From: Actinomycetes bacterium
GTDB taxonomy: Bacteria > Actinomycetota > Thermoleophilia > BMS3ABIN01
DNA: 64,000 bases
NCBI GenBank assembly: GCA_021791195.1
Contig: JAJYXB010000013.1
Location: 1 to 64,000, forward strand
Direction of reading: 5' to 3'
Below are positions 34,850 to 43,019 of the stretch, piece by piece. The notes beneath the pieces were generated by a model. That model saw only the letters and a list, made by a program, of their open reading frames with translations, did no database searches and was not told where the DNA came from. Numbering within the stretch: position 1 is the stretch's first letter; every line of letters begins with the position of its first letter. The position numbers and the translations under genes were made by a program.

Positions 34850-35296
34850 CTATTGCAACCGCTCCCGCACCATGCCGCTGACAGTTTTTCCGTCAGCGCG
34901 TCCGCCCGCCCTGGCCATTACGGCCGACATCACCCTGCCCGTGTCCTTCGGACCGGCGGCGCCGGTCTCGGTGATGGCCGTATCGACCAGTGCCCGCAGC
35001 TCTTCTTCGCCCATCTCCAGCGGCAGATAAGTCTCGATCAGCCCGGCCTCGGCTTCCTCCTTGAGGGCCCGGTCCTCGCGGCCACCCGCGCGGAAAGCCT
35101 CGGCGGCCTGCAGCCGGCGCTTCTTTTCTTTCCTCAGCACGGCGGTCTCCTGCTGCTCGGTGAAAGGCCCGCCGGCCTCTTTGGCGCCCATCCTGAGCTC
35201 GCTGACGAGCATGCGCAGCGCCGCCAGACGCTCGCGGTCACGCGCCTTCATCGCTGCCACCATATCATTTTGCACCTTTTCGGTGATGCCCGCCAT
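34850..35296 (-). CDS. yqeY: GatB/YqeY domain protein
   Basis: The 148-residue protein starts MAGITEKVQNDMVAAMKARD and contains LRMLVSELR, EAGLIETYLP and KDTGRVMSAVM, the YqeY pattern. This domain also forms the tail of GatB, and stand-alone YqeY is proposed to bind tRNA or amidotransferase components. Its start shares one base with the HIT gene stop. Confidence 0.9.
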   Translation of the reverse strand: MAGITEKVQNDMVAAMKARDRERLAALRMLVSELRMGAKEAGGPFTEQQETAVLRKEKKRRLQAAEAFRAGGREDRALKEEAEAGLIETYLPLEMGEEELRALVDTAITETGAAGPKDTGRVMSAVMARAGGRADGKTVSGMVRERLQ

Positions 35297-35640
35297 CAGA
35301 ACCCCAGCGACTTTCCGGCGATCAGATGCCAGTGCAGATGCATGACCTCCTGGCCGCCGCCCTTGCCGATATTGGTGATCACGCGGTAACCGGAGTCCGC
35401 CACCTCCAGCTTCACGGCGGCGGCGACGATGAACTCCAGCATCCCCAGGCAGGATTCCGGCGTCAGCTGTGAGATCTCGTTCAGCGACGGGATGTGCTGC
35501 TTCGGCATCACCAGTACGTGCACCGGCGCCTTGGGGAACGCGTCACGGATGGCGATGAACCGGTCATCCTCCATCACCTTTTCGGATGGGATCTCTCCCG
35601 CGATGATGCGGCAGAATATGCAATCGTCGTTTTCGCTCAA
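35296..35640 (-). CDS. HIT family (HinT-like) nucleotide hydrolase
   Basis: The 114-residue protein has CIFCRIIAGEIPS with a CxxC pair, HVLVMPKQHIPSL and the histidine triad VMHLHWHLIAG. HinT proteins hydrolyse purine nucleoside phosphoramidates. It overlaps mtaB by ATGA and yqeY by one base. Confidence 0.93.
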   Translation of the reverse strand: MSENDDCIFCRIIAGEIPSEKVMEDDRFIAIRDAFPKAPVHVLVMPKQHIPSLNEISQLTPESCLGMLEFIVAAAVKLEVADSGYRVITNIGKGGGQEVMHLHWHLIAGKSLGF

Positions 35641-36893
35641 CCTTTGCCTCCTGATCCGGCATCAGCCGCCGTTTCGGCGCTGACTATTTTTCCCATAATC
35701 ATCTCTCCGGAAACGGATTCGGCCAGGACAGGAGCAAGCACGGCGCCAGTTTGTCCATCGGCCACAAATCTGGTGTAATCGGAGCTGTAACCGCTCATCT
35801 GCCCCGGCCCCTTTCCGGACTCAAACAGGATTTCGCTCACCCGGCCGACTTTCCTTTGCCTGTGAGCCTGCCCCAGACGCCCGGACAGCTCGCGCAGGGC
35901 GCGGCTGCGCCGCTGCTTTTCCGCCGCGGGCACGGTGTCGTCCAGCACCGCCGCCTTCGTCCCCGGGCGCGAAGAATAGGTGAAGACATGCACTTTGGAG
36001 AACCCTGTCTCCTCCACGAACGCCAGCGTGCGCTCAAAGGCGCCCCGGTCCTCGGCGGGATAACCGGTGATGACATCCGTGGTCAGGTTTACTCCCGGCA
36101 GCGCCGCCCGCGCCGCCGCCACGGTACCGGCGAACTGCGCCGCGGTATAGCGCCGGCCCATCGCCGCCAGGACGCCGTCATCGCCGCTTTGCAGCGGCAG
36201 GTGCAGATGCCTGCCCACCGCGTCGCTGGCTGACATCGCCTCCAGCAGCGCTGGCGTGACATCCGTGACCTCGATCGAGCTCAGGCGCAGCCGCATCAGC
36301 CCCGGCGTCTTCAGCAGCTGCCGGATCAACTCCGGCAGCGCCGCTCCCCGGTCGTTCCAGGCACCGAGGTTGATGCCGCTGAGCACGAGTTCCGGAAAGC
36401 CCTCGCGCACCCGGCAGTCCGCCTCTTCGAGCAAAAAGTCAAGCGGCACGCTGCGCGGCCTGCCGCGCACCAGCGGTACTACACAGTAAGCGCACATGTT
36501 GGCGCAGCCGTCCTGGATCTTGAGAAAGAACCGCGTCCGCCCGGAAGCACCCGCGCGGCTTTCGGCGGCTGCGACGCGCCCGCCTGCCGCCGGCCCAGTA
36601 GCCTGATCGCCGCCCAGCACCTCGACCTGCCCGCCCAGGCGGCGGAAACTCTCAGGAGCCAGTCTGGCCGCGCAGCCGGTGACGAGCACCCGGCCGGCCG
36701 GCCCCACGCGGGCCAGCGCGCGCCGCACTTCCTTGCGCGACTGTTTCTCGGCCTCGGCGGTGACGCAGCAGGTGCCTACCAGTTCCACCGGCGCTTCCTT
36801 CCCCGGCCCCTGCCCCCGTTCCAGCTCGAGCCTGCCGGCGACCGCATGCGTATCGGCGAAATTGACTTTGCAACCGAGCGCGCGTACATCCAT
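35637..36893 (-). CDS. mtaB: tRNA t6A37 methylthiotransferase MtaB
   Basis: MtaB adds a methylthio group to t6A37 of tRNA. The N-terminal UPF0004 domain starts MDVRALGCKVNFADTHAV. The radical SAM triad is in DGCANMCAYCVVPLVRG. A TRAM-like C-terminal region follows. I start at ATG 36893, 10 nt after the rsmE stop; the frame is open further but would overlap rsmE with non-homologous sequence. The product is 418 residues. Confidence 0.93.
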   Translation of the reverse strand: MDVRALGCKVNFADTHAVAGRLELERGQGPGKEAPVELVGTCCVTAEAEKQSRKEVRRALARVGPAGRVLVTGCAARLAPESFRRLGGQVEVLGGDQATGPAAGGRVAAAESRAGASGRTRFFLKIQDGCANMCAYCVVPLVRGRPRSVPLDFLLEEADCRVREGFPELVLSGINLGAWNDRGAALPELIRQLLKTPGLMRLRLSSIEVTDVTPALLEAMSASDAVGRHLHLPLQSGDDGVLAAMGRRYTAAQFAGTVAAARAALPGVNLTTDVITGYPAEDRGAFERTLAFVEETGFSKVHVFTYSSRPGTKAAVLDDTVPAAEKQRRSRALRELSGRLGQAHRQRKVGRVSEILFESGKGPGQMSGYSSDYTRFVADGQTGAVLAPVLAESVSGEMIMGKIVSAETAADAGSGGKG

Positions 36894-36903
36894 CTTCACA
36901 CCA

Positions 36904-37632
36904 TCACCCCAGGCTGCCGAAGCGGTTGAGGATGATCGCCGCCCCCACCAGCGCGGCGGTCTCGGTTCGCAGCAGCTGGCTGCCCAGCGAGGCGAAGACG
37001 GCGCCGGCCGCCCGCAACGCATCGATCTCAGCGGCGGCGAAACCCGCCTCCGGCCCCACCACCAGCGCCAGCCCTGGCGACACCCGCTCCAGCGCCGCGC
37101 TCAGCGGAGCGGCAGACGTCTCGGTAGCGAGCGCTATCACGGGGCCAGCGAATCCGTTCAGCCATGCATTCATTTCTACCGGAACATCAACCTGCATCGG
37201 CAAGGCGCGCCGCGACTGCCCTGCCGCCGCCCGCGCGATCCGCCGCCAGCGCGCCAGTCTCGGCCCGGTGGCACGCGGCTCACGCCGCGCCGAAGATTCC
37301 GAGTATACCGGTGACAGCCGCGTCACACCGATCTCGCTGAGCTTTTCCACCACCAGATCGAGCTTGCGCCCCCTGGGCAGCGCCTGGACGACGGTCAGCT
37401 CGGCCGTGGCCGCCTCCGTGGCCTCTTCTTCGCCCGCAAGCGCCTCCACCTGCCCGCCCACAGCCGTGATCCGGCCTTGAAAGACGCGCCCGTCGGCGCC
37501 GGCCAGTTCGACCGCGGCCCCCGTTTTCAGCCGCAATACGCGGGCGGCGTGAAAGGCATCGTCCTCCTCCAGGACGACACTCTGGCCGCCGTTTATGGGA
37601 TGGGAGAGGAAAAAACGATGGATATGCTTCAT
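36904..37632 (-). CDS. rsmE: 16S rRNA m3U1498 methyltransferase RsmE
   Basis: RsmE has an N-terminal PUA-like domain (HAARVLRLKTGAAVELA) and a C-terminal SPOUT methyltransferase domain with VEKLSEIGVTRL, LVVGPEAGFAAAEID and SLGSQLLRTETAALVGAAI, which form the SAM knot. Length 242 is normal. The gene is between dnaJ and mtaB. prmA, often found here, is absent. Confidence 0.93.
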   Translation of the reverse strand: MKHIHRFFLSHPINGGQSVVLEEDDAFHAARVLRLKTGAAVELAGADGRVFQGRITAVGGQVEALAGEEEATEAATAELTVVQALPRGRKLDLVVEKLSEIGVTRLSPVYSESSARREPRATGPRLARWRRIARAAAGQSRRALPMQVDVPVEMNAWLNGFAGPVIALATETSAAPLSAALERVSPGLALVVGPEAGFAAAEIDALRAAGAVFASLGSQLLRTETAALVGAAIILNRFGSLG

Positions 37633-37662
37633 GTCAACCCCCAGCGCCGGGCGCTGCTGCTC

Positions 37663-38793
37663 CTAGCGGAACGCCGCCTTGATCTTCTCGAACAGACCCT
37701 CGTCGCGGGCGTAGTTCTTTTCGCTGGTAAGTTCGTCGAACTGCTTCAGCAGCTTCTTCTGCTCGCCGCTCAACTCGCGCGGGACCATCACATCCATGAT
37801 CACTTTCAGGTCTCCATGGCCGCGGCCGCGCAGAGACGGCATCCCTTTTCCCTTGAGTACCCGGAGCTCTCCCGGCTGGGTCCCGGGCCTGACCTCCACC
37901 GTTTCATCGCCGGTCAGCGCCGGCACGGCAAGCTTCGCTCCCAGCGCCGCGTCCACCATCGTCAGCGGCAGATGATAGATGAGGTCATTGCCGTCACGGA
38001 TCAGCCGCTCGTGCTCCTTCACCGTCACCTGGACATAAAGATCGCCGGCCCTGCCGCCGCGCTCGCCGGCGCTGCCCTTCCCCATCAGGCGGATGCTCTG
38101 CCCGCTGGCGATCCCGGGCGGGATCTCGACGTTCTCATGCTGGCGCATGACCACAAATCCACGGCCGCGACACTCCTGGCAGGGCGTCTCGATGACACTG
38201 CCGGCGCCGCCGCAGTCAGAACACGCGCCTCTCTGGATGAACTGGCCGAACGGGGTCCGCTGCATCCGCTGGACCTGCCCGGAGCCGCCGCAGGCGGCGC
38301 AGGTCCGGCGCTCGGTGCCGGGTGCCGCCCCCGAGCCCTCACAGGCCTTGCAGGATGCCACGGCGTCGAACTCCACCTCCCGGCTGGCGCCGGCGGCGGC
38401 CTCTTCCAGGGTGAGCTCGACAGCGACGGCGATGTCCTGTCCCTTGACCGGACCTGCCTGCCCGCCGCCGAAGAATCCCTGGCCGAAGACGTCGCCGAAA
38501 ACAGAATCGCCGAAGAATGAGCGGATGATGTCCTCGAAGGAAACCTGCGAAAAATCGGTGAAGCCGCCCCGCTTCAGGCCTTCATGCCCGTAGCGGTCGT
38601 ACGTCGCCCGCGTCTCCGGGTTGCTGAGCGCTTCATACGCCTCGGCCGCCTCCTTGAACTTGGCCTCCGCCTCAGGGTCGTTTGCGTTGACATCAGGGTG
38701 AATCTTGCGGGCCAGCGCCCGGAACGCTTTTTTGATCTCGCGCTCATTCGCGGTGCGTGGCACCCCGAGTACTTCGTAATAATCACGTTTCAT
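37663..38793 (-). CDS. dnaJ: Chaperone protein DnaJ
   Basis: The 376-residue protein has a J domain with HPD at 32-34, a Gly/Phe region (FGDVFGQGFFGG) and the full zinc region with four repeats: CKACEGSG, CAACGGSG, CSDCGGAG and CQECRGRG. It stimulates the ATPase of DnaK. It lies directly downstream of hrcA; grpE and dnaK, usually between them, are missing from this locus. Confidence 0.96.
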   Translation of the reverse strand: MKRDYYEVLGVPRTANEREIKKAFRALARKIHPDVNANDPEAEAKFKEAAEAYEALSNPETRATYDRYGHEGLKRGGFTDFSQVSFEDIIRSFFGDSVFGDVFGQGFFGGGQAGPVKGQDIAVAVELTLEEAAAGASREVEFDAVASCKACEGSGAAPGTERRTCAACGGSGQVQRMQRTPFGQFIQRGACSDCGGAGSVIETPCQECRGRGFVVMRQHENVEIPPGIASGQSIRLMGKGSAGERGGRAGDLYVQVTVKEHERLIRDGNDLIYHLPLTMVDAALGAKLAVPALTGDETVEVRPGTQPGELRVLKGKGMPSLRGRGHGDLKVIMDVMVPRELSGEQKKLLKQFDELTSEKNYARDEGLFEKIKAAFR

Positions 38794-38835
38794 CTATAAA
38801 TCCACTTCTTTCTCGATTGTCCGCCAAATACATAA

Positions 38836-38855
38836 AGACGCTGCAGGCAACGTCT
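38836..38855 (-). terminator. Possible weak terminator between hrcA and dnaJ
   Basis: On the minus strand AGACGTTG and CAGCGTCT form an 8-bp stem (one G-T pair) with a 4-nt loop, followed by TTTATGTATTT. The T run is broken, so it may only attenuate or stabilise the RNA. Confidence 0.35.
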
Positions 38856-38896
38856 CCCCGGGAATCGTCCGCCGCGCCACCGCGGCCGGCGCGATC

Positions 38897-39919
38897 TTAA
38901 TTATAGATCTCTTCCACGTAACGGCTGAGCGACCTGGCCGTTCCTTCCACATTATTGATCACATTCCCGTAATCCATCCGCGTCGGCCCCAGGACACCGA
39001 CGGTCCCGAGATTGCGGTGACCGAGCCCGTAGTTGGCCGCCACCAGGCTCAGGTCCCTGAAAGCCGCGGCCGGCATTTCCCGGCCGATGAGCAGGTATAC
39101 CCGCCGCTCCATCAACGCCGAACGCAGCAGCCGCAGAATCTCTTCCTGCCGGTCGAGCAGTCCCATCAGGTGACCGATCTGCTCGGCGTGGCCCTGCTCC
39201 AGACGGGCAAAAAATCCGGAGACGCCGTCCAGATACAGGCTGCCGAGCCCATTGTCAGGCAAAGTGGTAAACGCCGGTGCAATCGCCAGCAGGAAGGCGG
39301 ATTCAGATGCCGACAGACGCGCCCCCTCCAGGTGCAGCCGCAGCCGGCGGCTGCCAAGATCGACATTGCGCAGGCACTCGTTCAGATAGCCTCCCGCCCA
39401 GTCGACCAGGCCCGGATCCACCGGCGCGTCGAACATGAAAAGCTTTTTGGCGATGCCGCCCGAGGCGGTGATCGCTACGACCATCACCATATTCTCGTGC
39501 AGCCGGAGCACCTCGACATGCTTGATGGCCACGTAATCCTGTGACGGCGCCGACACCAGCGCCAGCAACCCGGTCGATTCCGCCAGCACGCTGGCCGAAC
39601 GCTGCAGCGCCTCCTCAATCTCGGCGCCCAGATCATCCGGCTCCGCCGGCTGCCGCCTGCGCCGGCCTTCCTGAAAAAAGTGGTCGACATAGTAGCGGTA
39701 GCCCTTGTCGGTAGGCACCCTGCCCGCCGAAGTGTGGGGATGGTCGAGATAACCCAGCGCCTCCAGCCGGGCCAGCTCCGCCCGGATGGTCGAAGCAGAG
39801 ACCCCGAAATCGCCCGAGCTGCACAAGCATTTCGAGCCTGCCGGCCGGCCGCAGGCGATGTGGTACTCGACCACGGCGATCATGATTTTTTCCAGTCTTG
39901 GTGTCAGCATACTCGACAT
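38897..39919 (-). CDS. hrcA: Heat-inducible transcription repressor HrcA
   Basis: HrcA represses heat-shock genes by binding CIRCE operators. The winged-helix N-terminus has IRAELARLEALGYLDHPHTSAGRVPTD. The GAF-like middle has RRLRLHLEGARLSAS and the C-terminus has VGVLGPTRMDYGNVINNVE. The 340-residue length is typical. Its partner genes grpE and dnaK are not adjacent. I see no CIRCE sequence upstream of hemW-hrcA or dnaJ. Confidence 0.94.
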   Translation of the reverse strand: MSSMLTPRLEKIMIAVVEYHIACGRPAGSKCLCSSGDFGVSASTIRAELARLEALGYLDHPHTSAGRVPTDKGYRYYVDHFFQEGRRRRQPAEPDDLGAEIEEALQRSASVLAESTGLLALVSAPSQDYVAIKHVEVLRLHENMVMVVAITASGGIAKKLFMFDAPVDPGLVDWAGGYLNECLRNVDLGSRRLRLHLEGARLSASESAFLLAIAPAFTTLPDNGLGSLYLDGVSGFFARLEQGHAEQIGHLMGLLDRQEEILRLLRSALMERRVYLLIGREMPAAAFRDLSLVAANYGLGHRNLGTVGVLGPTRMDYGNVINNVEGTARSLSRYVEEIYN

Positions 39920-39931
39920 CGATCCATCCTG

Positions 39932-41086
39932 TTACGTCCCCGGGCCGCCACAGCCGGCGCGCTCCGCCGGCCGCCGCGGTTCCTCGATATTCCGCAAAAG
40001 GCGCGCACAGACTTCGTTGGCGACGAAGCGTCCGGCGCGCGTCAAACATATTTTATCACTGCCGGTCATGATGAATCCATTTCGGTGCAGGCTCTTTTCC
40101 TGCTCCAGATCGACCACAGCGGCAATTTCGCCGCGATCAGCGCCATGATCGCACCGCAAACCAAGCATCGCCCGCTCCCACAGCTTCAGCTCCGCCGTCA
40201 GATCCTCCGTCCTGCGAACATCTACAAACTTGCCGGTCCGGCCGATGTACCGCTCGAGATCGGGGATGTTTTGCCACCGCTTAAGTCCCACCGTACTCCA
40301 GGCGCCGGCGCCCAGTCCGAGATAATCGGCCCCCGCCCAGTACCCGAGATTATGGCGGCACTCCCGGCCAGGCAAGGCAAAGTTGCTGGTCTCGTACCAG
40401 CGGTATCCGGCAGCCTCGAGGATATCGACGACAATCTCGTAAAAATGGTCGCTTTCCGCGCCGGCCGCCTTCAGTTTGGCCTCCCAGCGCCGGGCGTACC
40501 CGCTGCCCGGCCTGATGGACAGTTCATAGCAGGAAAGATGATCCGGCTCAAGAGACAGCGCCGCGGCCAGGTCCTTTTCCAGCCCTGCCCGCGTCTGCCC
40601 GGGGATGCCGAAGATGAGATCCAGAGAGACGTTACCGTGCCCGGCCGCGCGGAGCGTCTTCATGGCCCTGGCGGCCTGCCCGGCGTCACCGGAGCGCTCC
40701 AGGTTCCGCCGCAAGCGCTCACTGAAACTCTGCACTCCCAGCGATATCCGCGTCGCCCCCGCGGCCAGCAGGGAGCCGGCCAGCGCCGGCGTCACCGTCT
40801 CCGGATTGGCCTCCACACTGATCTCGGCCTCCGCCGCGCACCGCCGCCGGACAGCCGCCAGCAGCCTGGCGAGCGGCCGCGCTCCGATGCGGGTAGGCGT
40901 GCCGCCGCCCAGATAGACGCTTTGCAGCGGCGCCATCAAGTCCGCGGCTTCCTCCAGCTCCGCGAGCAGCGATTCCAGGTATGCGGGCGCCCGCGCTTCC
41001 TTCCCGGACGTGGAATAAAAATCACAGTAACCGCAGCGGCGCGCGCAAAAAGGCAGGTGGATATATAAGTGAGCTACTCCGGACAT
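39932..41086 (-). CDS. hemW: Radical SAM heme chaperone HemW
   Basis: The 384-residue protein opens with LPFCARRCGYCDFYS, the CxxxCxxC cluster motif (C14, C18, C21), then VYLGGGTPTRI and SVEANPETV. HemW binds heme and delivers it to respiratory proteins; it is often mis-annotated as coproporphyrinogen dehydrogenase. It is the first gene of the minus-strand run hemW-hrcA-dnaJ and is divergent from the polysaccharide island that starts at 41208. Confidence 0.93.
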   Translation of the reverse strand: MSGVAHLYIHLPFCARRCGYCDFYSTSGKEARAPAYLESLLAELEEAADLMAPLQSVYLGGGTPTRIGARPLARLLAAVRRRCAAEAEISVEANPETVTPALAGSLLAAGATRISLGVQSFSERLRRNLERSGDAGQAARAMKTLRAAGHGNVSLDLIFGIPGQTRAGLEKDLAAALSLEPDHLSCYELSIRPGSGYARRWEAKLKAAGAESDHFYEIVVDILEAAGYRWYETSNFALPGRECRHNLGYWAGADYLGLGAGAWSTVGLKRWQNIPDLERYIGRTGKFVDVRRTEDLTAELKLWERAMLGLRCDHGADRGEIAAVVDLEQEKSLHRNGFIMTGSDKICLTRAGRFVANEVCARLLRNIEEPRRPAERAGCGGPGT

Positions 41087-41207
41087 GACCCTGATGCTAT
41101 CTGTTTGAGATTCAGCTTATATGCTATCATTGCAGGAAGCTTGTAGTCAGGCGTTCCCGAGTCAGGCGAGTGGCAATCAAGTCCCGTTAAATGATATCGA
41201 TTATCAA

Positions 41208-42281
41208 ATGAGCGATACGGTATCCGCAACCGACCTGACTGAGATCGGGCGGCAGCTCTTTGCCGGCGATCTCGTAAGGAGAAGTTACGACGTCCACGGG
41301 ATCGGTACCCGCCTGCTGACTGATTCAGCCGCGGTCGCGGCGGCGATTGACAGTTTTCTGTCTCCATTCGCATCCGGGAACAACGGCACAACCGGCGCCG
41401 GCATCGAAGTCTTCCTGTTTACCACGGATGAGCTAGATGAAAGGATGGCGGCGGTGCCACCAGGCGCGTCGCCGCTGTATGACTGGGGCCCGCTGAAGTT
41501 TTTTCATGCGGGGACGAGCCGTTTTCTGGAACTGGATACGCGAGCGCGCGCCCTGGCTGATGTCGAACATCGCCGCCTCGTGGGTTTTATCCGCCGGGAT
41601 GCCCTCGACTCCGGCTGGCTGGTCTCGCATCAGATCTTCTACCCCCTTTGGGGGCAGCTGATGAAAGAGTGCGGGCTTTACCCGTTTCACGCCGCGGGGT
41701 TGACCAGGAACAATACCGGCCTGCTGCTGGCCGGCCGCAGCGGCAGCGGCAAGTCGACGCTGACGCTGCAACTGGTAAGGCGCGGCTACGGCTGTCTGGG
41801 CGATGACACTGTCTTCCTGCGGCAGACCGGCAGCCGGGTGGAAGCGCTGGCGTTTCCGGAAGAGATCAACGTGACCGAAGAGACGCGCCGGCTGTTGCCC
41901 GAGCTTGCGAAAGTGGAGAAGTTCACGGTAGATCCGCTGCGGGATAAAGCTTCGTTCGAGCTGGAGTCGCTGTTCCCGGCCAGCAGCGTCAGCCGCACCG
42001 AGCCGGAGCTGCTTGTCTTTCCGGAGATCAGCGGCAAGGATGCCTCGACGCTGATGCCAGTGACCAGGACAGAAGCCCTGGCGCTGTGCATGCGATTCGG
42101 CTTTTTTTTCGTAGACCCGTCGACGGCAGGGCGGCACTTTGAGATACTTTCGGTACTGGTCAGACAGGCCGCGTGCCACCGGCTCGAGGCTGGCCTCGAC
42201 CAGCAGGAACTGGAGCGGACCGTGGAGTCCCTGGTTTCCACGGCCGGCGGCAACCGGTCACTAGACGAGGGTATGGCATGA
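41208..42281 (+). CDS. HprK-related kinase of a PqqD/B2 cassette
   Basis: The protein has an HPr-kinase-like P-loop domain with LLLAGRSGSGKSTL (GRSGSGKST at 176-184) and GDDTVFLR. It lacks the HPr kinase N-terminal domain. HprK-related kinases of this kind occur beside PqqD-like and transglutaminase-like proteins in lasso peptide clusters (where one is known to phosphorylate the precursor) and in polysaccharide loci. I start at ATG 41208; the frame is open to ATG 41121 but those codons are AT-rich and look noncoding. It overlaps the PqqD-like gene by ATGA. The substrate is unknown. Confidence 0.8.
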   Translation: MSDTVSATDLTEIGRQLFAGDLVRRSYDVHGIGTRLLTDSAAVAAAIDSFLSPFASGNNGTTGAGIEVFLFTTDELDERMAAVPPGASPLYDWGPLKFFHAGTSRFLELDTRARALADVEHRRLVGFIRRDALDSGWLVSHQIFYPLWGQLMKECGLYPFHAAGLTRNNTGLLLAGRSGSGKSTLTLQLVRRGYGCLGDDTVFLRQTGSRVEALAFPEEINVTEETRRLLPELAKVEKFTVDPLRDKASFELESLFPASSVSRTEPELLVFPEISGKDASTLMPVTRTEALALCMRFGFFFVDPSTAGRHFEILSVLVRQAACHRLEAGLDQQELERTVESLVSTAGGNRSLDEGMA

Positions 42282-42580
42282 TGCAAAAAAACAGTTTTTT
42301 GATCAAGGACAGCGACGTGCTGTTCACGTCCATGGGGGAAGACGCAGTCCTGCTGCACATCCAGCGGGGCGATTACTACAGCCTCAACCACGTAGGGGCA
42401 CGCCTATGGGTCCTCGCCGACGGCAGCAAGAGCATAGCCGATCTTGCCGGCCTGATCACCGAAGAATTCGACATCACCCGGGAACAGGCGGAAGCCGATA
42501 TCCTGGAACTTGCCGAGCAACTGCAAAAAGAGGGCCTGGTGACCGTAAGTGAAGCTCCTCAGGACTCTCAACCGGCTTAA
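42278..42580 (+). CDS. PqqD family protein (RRE-like peptide-binding domain)
   Basis: The 100-residue protein has VLFTSMGEDAVLLHIQRG, YYSLNHVGARLWVLADG and the C-terminal helices ITREQAEADILELAEQL, which form the PqqD winged-helix fold. PqqD-like domains bind leader peptides of ribosomally made natural products and deliver them to modifying enzymes. It overlaps the kinase gene by four bases and the B2-like gene by 32. This supports a three-protein module. Confidence 0.88.
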   Translation: MMQKNSFLIKDSDVLFTSMGEDAVLLHIQRGDYYSLNHVGARLWVLADGSKSIADLAGLITEEFDITREQAEADILELAEQLQKEGLVTVSEAPQDSQPA

Positions 42581-43019
42581 AGATCCCCGCGATCTCTGGC
42601 TCTTCCTGCAAATCCTGACGACTCTGGTTATGCTGCCGCGGAGGATCCGGCGGCTGAGCCTTTTGGATCTGCTTAACCGGATGGACCCCGGTGTCGGGAC
42701 CGGGCATCAAGACAGGTCGAAACTTGAGAAAACGGTAGGATTCGTGGATTCACTGCTGAAGTACCGCGTCTTCCGGCGTTACGGCAAATGTCTGCTACGC
42801 TCGCTGCTGCTTTTCCGCTTCCTGCGCCGGCAGGGCTGGCCGGTCGAGATCCATTTCGGCGTCCGCCGGACCGCCGCGGAACCACCCGCCGACATCGACC
42901 CCATCCCCAACAGCCTCGGCATCACCGGCCATAGCTGGCTGGTGCTGAATGGGGAGCCGTTTCTTGAAGCAGAAAGTCACCAAAAAAACTTCGCCACCAC
43001 TTTTTTTTATCCTCAATGA
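42549..43019 (+). CDS. Lasso-peptide B2-like transglutaminase-fold protease
   Basis: The 156-residue protein matches the Transglut_core3/lasso B2 pattern: YGKCLLRSLLLFRFLRRQG with the likely nucleophile C81, then EIHFGVRR, and GHSWLVLNGEPFLE with the likely catalytic H128. In lasso systems this protein cuts the leader peptide held by the PqqD-like partner. The start is GTG 42549. The end overlaps the DUF2079 gene by ATGA. No lasso cyclase (asparagine-synthetase-like) or precursor gene is visible nearby, so its target here is open. Confidence 0.85.
   Translation: MKLLRTLNRLKDPRDLWLFLQILTTLVMLPRRIRRLSLLDLLNRMDPGVGTGHQDRSKLEKTVGFVDSLLKYRVFRRYGKCLLRSLLLFRFLRRQGWPVEIHFGVRRTAAEPPADIDPIPNSLGITGHSWLVLNGEPFLEAESHQKNFATTFFYPQ

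Noticed and set aside
41087-41207. CIRCE operator or paired divergent promoters between hemW and the kinase gene
   Set aside because: No TTAGCACTC-type inverted repeat is present, and -35/-10 pairs with proper spacing could not be found on either strand.
41121-41207. 29-residue N-terminal extension of the HprK-like kinase
   Set aside because: The codons are AT-rich and unlike the rest of the gene, and there is no ribosome site before ATG 41121.
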